Positions 9,812 through 17,544 of a stretch of 64,000 bases of DNA are shown here, in pieces. This stretch comes from Paenibacillus eucommiae (lineage in GTDB: Bacteria; Bacillota; Bacilli; Paenibacillales; NBRC-103111): positions 86,160 to 150,159 of the forward strand of contig NZ_JAGGLB010000026.1 of assembly GCF_017874215.1 (NCBI RefSeq). Reading direction: 5' to 3'. The position numbers were made by a program, and so were the translations under genes. The first letter of the stretch is position 1. Each line of letters starts with the position of its first letter. Under the pieces are notes generated by a model that saw nothing but the letters and a program-made list of their open reading frames with translations, made no database searches and was not told the DNA's origin.

Positions 9812-9999
9812 TTTAATGATGAAAAACATCACTAAGGAGCCCAATTTATTGTGAATCTCCCACTTAGAGATGAAAAACATCATTAAAAGCTCTGAATTCA
9901 GCGAAAAAGGAAGCTCCACGCTTCGTTAACGATGAAAATCATCGCTATTGCACCAAATTTACGAATTATGCCTGCCATAGCGATGAAAAACATCGTTAA
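9812..9999. repeat. Four-palindrome array B
   Basis: Four 25-nt palindromes begin near 9812, 9863, 9925 and 9975, giving spacings of about 51, 62 and 50-51 nt as in arrays A, C and D. Loops are AAAAA, AAAAA, AAAAT and AAAAA. Arms are more diverged than in C and D. This is the only array between two genes of the same direction (SLH protein and alpha-mannosidase) rather than between converging genes. Confidence 0.88.
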
Positions 10000-10113
10000 G
10001 CTCGGGATGCGCTCGGATTATGATGAAGGATCAGGTGCGCTTAAGGCGAATCGATGATTAGAGACATAGAGACATTAGAGACATTGACACATAGACAGAT
10101 GGAGGGATTTGCC

Positions 10114-12582
10114 TTGAAAAAGCTTCACTTGCTCAGTAATGCACACTTGGATCCGGTATGGCAGTGGGAATGGGAGGAAGGTGCGGCAGCGGCGGTTTCG
10201 ACTTTTCGCGCGGCAGCTGAATTTTGCGAGGAATATGAGGGTTATGTGTTTAATCACAATGAGGTCATATTGTACAAATGGGTGGAAGAATATGAGCCGG
10301 CCTTGTTTGAGCGAATCAGGCAGCTGGTTGCCAAAGGCAAGTGGAATATAATGGGGGGCTGGTATCTTCAGCCGGACTGCAATATGCCCTCTGGGGAATC
10401 GTTCGTCCGTCAGATTTTAACCGGTAAAAGCTATTTCAGGGAAAAGTTCGGTGTGGAGCCTACAACGGCAATCAATTTCGATTCATTTGGGCATACCAGG
10501 GGGCTGGTACAAATTCTTCAGCAGGCGGGTTACGATTCCTATATTTTTATGCGTCCCAATGATTTCAAAGGAGTTTCCGAAAGAGATTTTATATGGAGCG
10601 GCTTTAATGGCAGTGAGGTAATGGCTCATAAGATTATTGGCGGTTATAATACCTTACTCGGTCAAGCGCATGAGAAAATTCGTGAATGGCTGCAGGAGAA
10701 TGAGGAGGAAAAAACTGGTCTTATTTTATGGGGAGTGGGCAATCATGGAGGGGGGCCATCCCGTCTGGATATCACGAAAATCGGTGAACTGATGGAGCAG
10801 ACCGAATCTTTCGAGATTGTCCATTCGACGCCTGAATCCTATTTTCAAGAGTTGAAAAGTATGAAGGAATTGCCTCGTTTCGAGGGGGATCTGAATCCGT
10901 TTTTTGTGGGCTGCTATACTTCGCTCATTCGGATCAAGCAGCTGCATCGCCGGTTGGAGAATGAACTGTACATGACAGAGAAAATGCTTTCGGCCGCTGC
11001 CATGCAAGGTCTGCTTACGTATCCATCCGCTGAGCTGCATGAAGCATTATGCGATTTGTTGACCTCGCAGTTTCATGATATTTTGCCGGGCAGTTGTGTG
11101 CAGCCTGCTGAAGAAGCTTCGCTGCGCTTGATGGAGCATGGTTTAGAGATTTTGGCACGCTTGAAGGCACGCGCTTTTTTCGCGCTTGCAAAGGGTCAGC
11201 CTAAGGCAGCGCTGAAGGAGTATCCTATTCTTATTTATAATCCTCATCCATTTCCGGTCAGAGGCATTTTCGAATGTGAATTTATGCTGGAGGATCAGAA
11301 CTGGAAGGATCAGGTTTCACTTCCAACCGTGGTGCAAAGCGGAGTCGAGGTCCCTTCCCAGCTGGAGAAGGAGCATAGCAACCTGAATCTGGATTGGCGC
11401 AAAAGGGTTGTGTTTGAAGCGGAGCTTGCGCCTTCCACGATGAACCGGTTCGATTGCCGGATCGATGTGCTGGAAAGCAAACCGGCTCCACTGCTTAAGG
11501 AGGAGGGAGGCGCATTCAAATTTATAACACAAGATTTGCAGGTTGTAATCAATGCAAAAACCGGACAAATAGACGAATATGCCGCACGCGGAATCCCTTA
11601 TTTCCGGGAAGGCGCCTTTACTCCTCTGGTGCTGGATGACATTGCAGATTCCTGGAAGATGGATGGCCATGCTTTTTCACCTGTCAGCGGTCGCTTCGAG
11701 TTGATGGATCAGGAAGCAGGAAGCCGCTTTTCCGGTGTGAAGCAAGCACTGCCCTCTGTTCGCGTTGTCGAGGATGGAGAAATCCGTACCGTTATTGAAG
11801 CGCTGCTCCATTACAATCAATCTTCGATTTGTATGACCTATAAGCTGCCCAAGAAAGGAACGGAAATTGAGGTACAGCTGCGGGTGTATTGGCATGAAAA
11901 AGATAAAATGCTGAAGCTCTCGATTCCAACATGGATGCGCAATGGGGTTTATTGTGGGCAGACTGCCTTCGGCATCAGTGAGTTGGCTGACAATGGCGAT
12001 GAAACGGTTTCGCAGAAATGGGTATCCGTGCAATCCGCCGATAGCGACCAGGCGCTGACCTGTATCAATAACGGCACTTATGGTTCAGATTATCGGGATG
12101 GAGAGATTCGCCTGTCCCTGCTGCGCAGTTCCGCTTATTGCGCACATCCGATCAAGGAGCGTCCTATTGTGCCGCAGGATCGTTTTATGCCGAGGATGGA
12201 TCAGGGAGAACGGATCTATACGTTTTGGGTGAATGGCGGAAAGCTTGCACAGCGGCAGGAACAAGTGGATCGGGAGGCTGTCATTCATAATGAAAGGCCT
12301 TATGCCTTATCTTTTTTTCCGTCAGGGGATGGGGTGAAGGGGGAGCCGGCTCTCATACTCGAAGACGATATAGTACAGCTTAGCGCATTCAAAAAGCAGG
12401 AGAATGGAGATGGATACATCCTTAGAATTTTTGAACCGACCGGCAGTGCAAGAGCAACTGCGATCTCAATTCCTGTCTTTGGTATTCGCAAGGAAGTTCA
12501 ACTGAACGGTTTTGAATTTAAAACCTTCGAGCTTGACCCCATAATGGGTAGCTTGACTGAAGTTGGCATGTGTGAACGCTGA
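10114..12582 (+). CDS. Alpha-mannosidase, glycoside hydrolase family 38
   Basis: An 822-residue cytoplasmic GH38 enzyme that should remove alpha-linked mannose from oligosaccharides using a divalent metal. The metal-binding motif is visible at residues 9-14 (NAHLDP: His11, Asp13) and the nucleophile motif FDSFGH places Asp at about 123. The long C-terminal beta domains of the family follow. The first ATG of the frame is at 10054, but a GGAGGG site at 10101 lies 7 nt before TTG 10114, which gives the usual family N-terminus (MKKLHLLSNAHLDPVW), so TTG is chosen. No signal peptide is seen. The neighbouring beta-mannosidase (17545-20184, minus) supports a role in degrading mannose-containing glycans. 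Confidence 0.95.
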   Translation: MKKLHLLSNAHLDPVWQWEWEEGAAAAVSTFRAAAEFCEEYEGYVFNHNEVILYKWVEEYEPALFERIRQLVAKGKWNIMGGWYLQPDCNMPSGESFVRQILTGKSYFREKFGVEPTTAINFDSFGHTRGLVQILQQAGYDSYIFMRPNDFKGVSERDFIWSGFNGSEVMAHKIIGGYNTLLGQAHEKIREWLQENEEEKTGLILWGVGNHGGGPSRLDITKIGELMEQTESFEIVHSTPESYFQELKSMKELPRFEGDLNPFFVGCYTSLIRIKQLHRRLENELYMTEKMLSAAAMQGLLTYPSAELHEALCDLLTSQFHDILPGSCVQPAEEASLRLMEHGLEILARLKARAFFALAKGQPKAALKEYPILIYNPHPFPVRGIFECEFMLEDQNWKDQVSLPTVVQSGVEVPSQLEKEHSNLNLDWRKRVVFEAELAPSTMNRFDCRIDVLESKPAPLLKEEGGAFKFITQDLQVVINAKTGQIDEYAARGIPYFREGAFTPLVLDDIADSWKMDGHAFSPVSGRFELMDQEAGSRFSGVKQALPSVRVVEDGEIRTVIEALLHYNQSSICMTYKLPKKGTEIEVQLRVYWHEKDKMLKLSIPTWMRNGVYCGQTAFGISELADNGDETVSQKWVSVQSADSDQALTCINNGTYGSDYRDGEIRLSLLRSSAYCAHPIKERPIVPQDRFMPRMDQGERIYTFWVNGGKLAQRQEQVDREAVIHNERPYALSFFPSGDGVKGEPALILEDDIVQLSAFKKQENGDGYILRIFEPTGSARATAISIPVFGIRKEVQLNGFEFKTFELDPIMGSLTEVGMCER

Positions 12583-12615
12583 CTATCCCGGTAAGTTGTG
12601 AGAAATACGCCCTTT

Positions 12616-12694
12616 ATGGACGTCCTTAGAGGAGCGTGTTCATACGTGGGTGCATGAGGGAGGAATGGCTGCTGGCTCAGGGCCGTTGCTAAAG
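12616..12694 (+). repeat. Solo arm of the fold-back element
   Basis: This 79-nt stretch closely resembles the reverse complement of the right arms of the fold-back elements at 17300-17536 and 23575-23770. Shared blocks include GCGTCCTTTGAGGAG-like, GTGTTCRT, GGTGCATG, GAGGGAG and GAATGGCTG. It lies between the alpha-mannosidase stop and the ribosome binding site of the next glycosidase gene, so it would be part of the intercistronic mRNA if the two are co-transcribed. Confidence 0.65.
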
Positions 12695-12712
12695 AAAAGG
12701 AGGGACTGAAAC

Positions 12713-15700
12713 ATGGGAAATGTATGGTTGGATACGCTGGAGCTATACAATGTCCATACCATGTATGGCAGCGAGAATCGGACGCGTGTTGAGTCAAGTG
12801 GACCGGGAAGCATACAGGAACTGTCTTTTTCCCGTGGATTTATATCAGGCCCCCATGGCAAAATTGCGATAGAGCTTGAAGTTCCAGCGGCAAGGCTGCA
12901 GACTTTTGTGTTTGCGCAGGGGACGAGCGGAGGGTTCGAAGCGGAAATTACAGGAGATGGACGGCCGTTATGGATTAGCGATGGAAAAATAACACCCGAA
13001 AGCCAACCGCTTTACATCGATGTGGATTTGTTCGGCGTCTCGCGCATAGAGCTGCGAATGAGCGGGGGCGAGGCTGATTGCGATTGCCAGGCACTTTGGG
13101 TCGAGGCCAAGCTCCTTATGGACCAAAGTACTGCCAAGGCATCTGGAATCAGCATGCTTGGCGAACTGCAACCTGCGGTCATACGGCCTGGTTATGATCA
13201 CTTTTACAAGGATAGAACGCCATCGGGAACCGAAATATCTGTTGGAGGTAACATCTATCAGAAGGGGATCTGTCTGAGCGGCGACGGCGATCTGATCTAT
13301 ACGTTTAATCAGGGCAAATATGCACAATTTGAGACTTATATCGGTATTGATGCTGGCTCTTTGCAGGGAACGGCATGCTTCCGGGTTTATATGGACAACG
13401 TATCCGTCTTTGTGAGTCCTCAGCTTGCTATTGGTGACGAGGCGATTTTGGTGTCACTGCCTCTGAATGGTGCGTGCGAGCTGAGGCTCGTTAATGAGTG
13501 CAGCCAAACAGGTGTTAGTGCAGTCTGGGCCTCGCCGCTGCTCAAAGACAGCTTGAGCAAAATTGATGCTCAAATTGATGCCCAAGTTAATGCTCAAGAT
13601 GCACGAGATGTTCAAGAAGGTCAAGAAGCTCAAGGTGCTCAAGATACTCAAGATACCCAAGATATCCAAGCAAAAGTATCTGCAGAAAAAACCTTCTATG
13701 AGGTAGGGAATGCTGATTGGCATATTGATTTGACAGCAAGAGGCGAAATCGTCGGAGTTCACTGCGGACAAGGTAAGCTTGCGCAATTCTTTCCAGCCAC
13801 AGGCTTTACGGCGTTAGCTGGCTGTACAGCGGAAGTGACTGCTGTTGTGGGGGACGCTACAGGCGTATCATTTGAAAAGAAGTTCCATGATGTTGTCACC
13901 GGCGCCGTTTGTTATGCGATTGAGAGCTTTACGCCGGATGAGGGAGCGATTCGCTGGGATTTACGAATCCGTGGAGAGGGGAAGCCATGGAGCACAGCGA
14001 TTGAGAGCGTGCTTGCGTGGCCGGTCACTGAGGCGGGTTCACATTTTTGGACCGCTTGGGGAGATGTGGATCTGCGGACTCAAGGCTGGCGGAATCCTTT
14101 GGAGAGCAGACCGTTCCGTGATCTGCTGCTGTATTACGGCAGCCACTACTTCCGCGGGGATGAGCCGCGGCTTGGCTACAGTCCTTTCCAGCCGGACGTA
14201 TTTGCGATCCCGATTGCAACCGTGATTGAGTCATCACAGGGGATTGGCTGGAGTGCAGTCCTATCCCCCCAAGACCTGACGCTGGATATGTCCCTGCGAA
14301 CGAGTGCCGGCGGAGAAATGGCTTTTTCCCGTGTCAATCATCGGATTACGTCTTCTCAGGAGCTCCACTTCACGATGCATTTGGTCATGCATGAGCCGGA
14401 ATGGCGGGGCGGCGCAAGCTGGATAGCTGGAAAATATCCGGCTTACTTCGAGCCAGCCAATCGCGCGGTGCATGAGCTGTCTGGCTGTGGAGCCTATTCG
14501 ATGCATGAGGGCGAGCTCGATGTGGAGAAGCTGAAGCAGATGGGCTTCAGTGTGAATTGGAAGGCGAGCCTGGACTTTCCGTATATGGGGATGTTTTTAC
14601 CTCCGGTTGCTGAAGAAACGCCATGGTCCCGGTTTAATGAAGACGGAGCCTATAGCTACGACGGAAATCCCGAAAAGCATCGGGGAGCATACGAACAAGC
14701 CAGCATCCGCAAGCTTGCCGATTATTCGAAGCAAATGCGGGAGCTGGGCTTTCATGTGCTCAGCTATTTTAACGTAACCGAGTTTGGGCAGAAAATTACC
14801 GGACCGGACAACGTCCAACTGGATGCTGACGACCCTGATTTATGGAAGAGCGCGAATGATTATTTGTTTGGCCGTTTGGCTGATGGTGTGCTTTATTGGC
14901 CGCAGGGCTTTCCGGAGCGGGAGGGGTTGATTGAGACGTGGGGATGGGCTGTTGCTATGGACCCTGGAGGGCAAAGCTACCAGAGCTTCTTGCTGGAGCA
15001 AGCCCAGCGCCATGTGGATCTTCTCCCAGCAGCGGATGGCATTTGCATCGACCGTCTTGATTGGCTGCGTTTTTACAATGACCGTGAAGACGATGGCGTA
15101 AGCTGGCATAACGGCAGGGCGGTGCGATCACTGGTGGTCTCCTGGCATCATCTGATGGAGAAGCTTGGTCCTATCATGCATGAACAGGGTAAGGTGATAT
15201 ACTGCAACAACCATGTCCGGCGAATTGATCTGCTTCATCATATCGACGGGATTTTCGGCGAATTTGAGTATTCCGGCGTAGCGGCTAATTTGGCAGCCTA
15301 TTGTGGATTTGGCAAGCCTGTAGTTGGCTGGATTTTTGATGAAAGTAATTTGCTGCCTGACCCGGATGCCTTCCTGCAGCGGTTTCTGCATTTAGGCATG
15401 CATCCGATGGTTCCTTTTCCGCTGAACAATCATTCGATTAATCCAGGTGTGGCCTGGGCGGATCAGCAGTTTCTTGACTATGGTCCCTTGTTCAATGCGA
15501 TGAAGGGAAGGATCTGGCTGCTTACGCCAGGCGCGGTTGAAGTCGCTACGAGCTCAGCTAATTGGAATGTGTTTACGGTAAAAGAAAGCTGGCTGATTGC
15601 TGTAACCGGAGGCGCCCTGGAACAGGAAGTACGTATTGTGCTGCACAAGCCTGAGTCTCGATGGAAAACGGAAGTACTGACTATATCGGTCATTTATCCT

Positions 15701-15823
15701 GGAGATCCGACCTGGTATCCTCTTTATACGGGGAGATGTACAGAAGGCTTGGAAGTTCGTACACCTTTGCGGCGGAAATGTGCCCTTGTCCGGGTCTCGC
15801 CTGTGCGCGAAACGCAGTCTTGA
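12713..15823 (+). CDS. Large NPCBM-type glycoside hydrolase-like protein
   Basis: A 1036-residue protein with a strong AAAGGAGGGA site. The N-terminal 280 residues look like two beta-sandwich NPCBM/CBM51-like modules (VWLDTLELYNVHTMYG; GNIYQKGICLSGDG). A low-complexity Gln/Asp/Ala stretch of about 40 residues (13555-13673) follows. The rest resembles a (beta/alpha)8 glycosidase with N-terminal beta domain: HFWTAWGDVDLR, VLSYFNVTEFG, and GICIDRLDWLRFY, whose Asp is a candidate nucleophile. No signal peptide is visible, so it probably acts in the cytoplasm on an imported glycan with the upstream GH38. I could not assign a family with confidence; a clan GH-D or GH101-like enzyme is possible. Confidence 0.8.
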   Translation: MGNVWLDTLELYNVHTMYGSENRTRVESSGPGSIQELSFSRGFISGPHGKIAIELEVPAARLQTFVFAQGTSGGFEAEITGDGRPLWISDGKITPESQPLYIDVDLFGVSRIELRMSGGEADCDCQALWVEAKLLMDQSTAKASGISMLGELQPAVIRPGYDHFYKDRTPSGTEISVGGNIYQKGICLSGDGDLIYTFNQGKYAQFETYIGIDAGSLQGTACFRVYMDNVSVFVSPQLAIGDEAILVSLPLNGACELRLVNECSQTGVSAVWASPLLKDSLSKIDAQIDAQVNAQDARDVQEGQEAQGAQDTQDTQDIQAKVSAEKTFYEVGNADWHIDLTARGEIVGVHCGQGKLAQFFPATGFTALAGCTAEVTAVVGDATGVSFEKKFHDVVTGAVCYAIESFTPDEGAIRWDLRIRGEGKPWSTAIESVLAWPVTEAGSHFWTAWGDVDLRTQGWRNPLESRPFRDLLLYYGSHYFRGDEPRLGYSPFQPDVFAIPIATVIESSQGIGWSAVLSPQDLTLDMSLRTSAGGEMAFSRVNHRITSSQELHFTMHLVMHEPEWRGGASWIAGKYPAYFEPANRAVHELSGCGAYSMHEGELDVEKLKQMGFSVNWKASLDFPYMGMFLPPVAEETPWSRFNEDGAYSYDGNPEKHRGAYEQASIRKLADYSKQMRELGFHVLSYFNVTEFGQKITGPDNVQLDADDPDLWKSANDYLFGRLADGVLYWPQGFPEREGLIETWGWAVAMDPGGQSYQSFLLEQAQRHVDLLPAADGICIDRLDWLRFYNDREDDGVSWHNGRAVRSLVVSWHHLMEKLGPIMHEQGKVIYCNNHVRRIDLLHHIDGIFGEFEYSGVAANLAAYCGFGKPVVGWIFDESNLLPDPDAFLQRFLHLGMHPMVPFPLNNHSINPGVAWADQQFLDYGPLFNAMKGRIWLLTPGAVEVATSSANWNVFTVKESWLIAVTGGALEQEVRIVLHKPESRWKTEVLTISVIYPGDPTWYPLYTGRCTEGLEVRTPLRRKCALVRVSPVRETQS

Positions 15824-16038
15824 TGAAGAACCGTATCGCATTGGAAAGTATGGTTGAATGGCAGGAGCGAGATTTCTTTTAATATCTTTTAACAGGTCGA
15901 ACTAATAGGCCGAAAGTGGTAGAAAATGGGAGGTGAGTTGCAAAAAAATAACTCTCTGGAAGGATTGTAGACCTAAAAGCCTCCTGCTAGCATAAAAGCA
16001 AGAATGGAATTTACGCTAGGGAGGATGAAATCGAAGCA

Positions 16039-16803
16039 ATGAGAAAAGCAGGTTGGATGCAAAAAGTGCTGACCGTGGCGGCCGCTATGCTGCTGATCGT
16101 AACAGTTGCGAAGATGCCGCAGGGCGAAGCCAATGCGAATGCGTATGCGTATGCGTATGCCAATGTCAAGTTCAATGCAAATGCAAATGCTGTTGCTATG
16201 GGCCAGATTATTAAAAGCGACATGGAAAAAAGCACCGCCGCTGAACCGGAAAATGTGCTGGATAAAGCTGTCGAGACGGCTAGTGCTTGGGCTCAGGAAG
16301 ATGTGAAGAGCGCCATTCTTCAGGGTCTGACGACAAACAGCGTGCTGGGAAGCTTTCAACAGCCGATCACGCGCCAGCATTTTGCAGGCATTGTCGTAAA
16401 GCTGATGGAGGCGCTGACCGGAGAGAAGGCGGAGCCGATCACCGTCAACCCGTTCATCGACACGGATGATCCCGATGTTCTGAAGGCTTATGCACTCAGC
16501 GTGGTTCGTGGGGTTAACGATGACAAGTTTGATCCGCAAGCCAAGGTAAGCCGGCAGGAGATCAGCGTTATGCTGTACCGCGTGTTCCATCTGACGGGGA
16601 AATTTCCTCAAGGCGCCAGCCAGACGGTCGTCTTTTCCGATGAAGGCAAAATCGCTTCGTGGGCGGCGGATGCAGTCAGCTATATCGCATCGGCGGGAAT
16701 CGTCCAAGGAAAAGGCAACGGCATTTTTGATCCGCTTGGCAGCGCCACACGGGAAGAAGCCATCGTGCTGATCAAACGCTGCTACACTGCGGCGGCGGAG
16801 TAG
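16039..16803 (+). CDS. Small SLH-domain secreted protein
   Basis: A 254-residue protein with a signal peptide (MRKAGWMQKVLTVAAAMLLI...), an Ala/Asn/Tyr repeat (QGEANANAYAYAYANV then NANANA) made by hexanucleotide repeats at 16129-16190, and SLH motifs in the rest (QITRQHF/FIDTDDPDVLKAYA region; FSDEGKIASWAADAVSYIA with GIVQGKGNGIFDPLG). It should be exported and bind the cell wall, but has no catalytic domain. The GGGAGG site is about 14 nt from the ATG, longer than usual. A clear terminator follows. A long open frame on the opposite strand is a shadow caused by codon bias. Confidence 0.85.
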   Translation: MRKAGWMQKVLTVAAAMLLIVTVAKMPQGEANANAYAYAYANVKFNANANAVAMGQIIKSDMEKSTAAEPENVLDKAVETASAWAQEDVKSAILQGLTTNSVLGSFQQPITRQHFAGIVVKLMEALTGEKAEPITVNPFIDTDDPDVLKAYALSVVRGVNDDKFDPQAKVSRQEISVMLYRVFHLTGKFPQGASQTVVFSDEGKIASWAADAVSYIASAGIVQGKGNGIFDPLGSATREEAIVLIKRCYTAAAE

Positions 16804-16877
16804 GGGATGGCTGTAAGGTTGGCGGTGTGACGGCAAGGAGAAGTAAAAAAAGGGCAGTAATAAAGGGGTGTAACAAA

Positions 16878-16910
16878 GGGCTTTCTCCTTCTGAGGGGAG
16901 AGCCTTTTTT
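16878..16910 (+). terminator. Rho-independent terminator after the small SLH gene
   Basis: A GGCTTTCTCC / GGGGAGAGCC stem with a TTCTGA loop is followed by TTTTTT. It lies 75 nt after the stop codon. Confidence 0.85.
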
Positions 16911-17039
16911 GCTTAACTCTGTAAGCATAAGTGTCTGAAGATTGGCTTGTTTTGCATTTAGTAGCTGAAAGAGGGAAGGGTGGTGGAAGGATGAGCGATA
17001 ACAGCAGCCCGCCCTCCACCGAAATGAGCGTGTGTCCAC

Positions 17040-17228
17040 TTAACGATGTTTTTCTTCGTTAAAACATGAGTTCCAGGTCAAACCGTCACGTTAACGATGA
17101 TTTTCATCGTTAAAAGAGGGTGGATGACCTCACTGGGGGGTTAAAAGGGATTTTAACGATGTTTTTCATCGTTAAAGTAAGGATGTGGAGAGGACCCGGT
17201 GCCTTTAACGATGAAAAACATCGTTAAA
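17040..17228. repeat. Four-palindrome array C
   Basis: Palindromes at about 17040-17063, 17090-17114, 17152-17176 and 17204-17228 are spaced 50, 62 and 52 nt. Loops are TTTTT, ATTTT, TTTTT and AAAAA. The last two copies have perfect 10-bp arms. Array C and its right flank are homologous to array D and its flank: the segments CCAGGTCA and AAAGGGATTTTAACGATG occur at matching places. It lies between converging genes (small SLH gene and beta-mannosidase). Confidence 0.92.
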
Positions 17229-17299
17229 GTAGCAGATCCTCTCCGTTCTTCAGTCCCAGCGGTTTGCCCGCTAGGAATTTCCCCCACCAAGAGAAAAAT

Positions 17300-17536
17300 C
17301 CCTGTTGGCTGTCCGTTTGAGCTTGGTGTTCGAGTGATTCGTACGATTCGTGCGAGTGTAGCTGAGAGAGGAATGGCTGTGGGAGGAAGATTGATAGCGC
17401 CTGCCTTTAAAGATTTGTTCCCCAAAAAAATTCATTCCATTCAGGGAACGAATCTTAACAGCGGCTGGAGCCACATCCATTCCCTCCGCGCAACATATCC
17501 AAGCCACGAACACACTCCTCAAAGGACGCCGCAAGG
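17300..17536. repeat. Fold-back element, copy 1
   Basis: The left part (GTTGGCTGTCCGTTTGAG..., GAATGGCTGTGGG) is an imperfect reverse complement of the right part (AGCGGCTGGAGCCACATC..., CTCCTCAAAGGACGCC). The element can fold into one long hairpin with arms of roughly 90 nt. A second complete copy lies at 23575-23770 and a solo arm at 12616-12694. It begins about 70 nt after array C and ends 9 nt beyond the beta-mannosidase stop. No coding potential is supported. Confidence 0.75.
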
Positions 17537-17544
17537 CATCTATC

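Noticed and set aside
10054..10113. N-terminal extension of the alpha-mannosidase from the first ATG
   Set aside because: The extension is coded by a short ACATTAGAGACATTGACACATAGACA-like repeat and a proper site precedes TTG 10114 instead.
15973..17019. A 348-codon open frame on the minus strand over the small SLH gene and its terminator
   Set aside because: It runs antisense to a well-supported SLH gene, crosses a clear terminator, has no ribosome binding site and owes its length to codon bias and the hexamer repeat.
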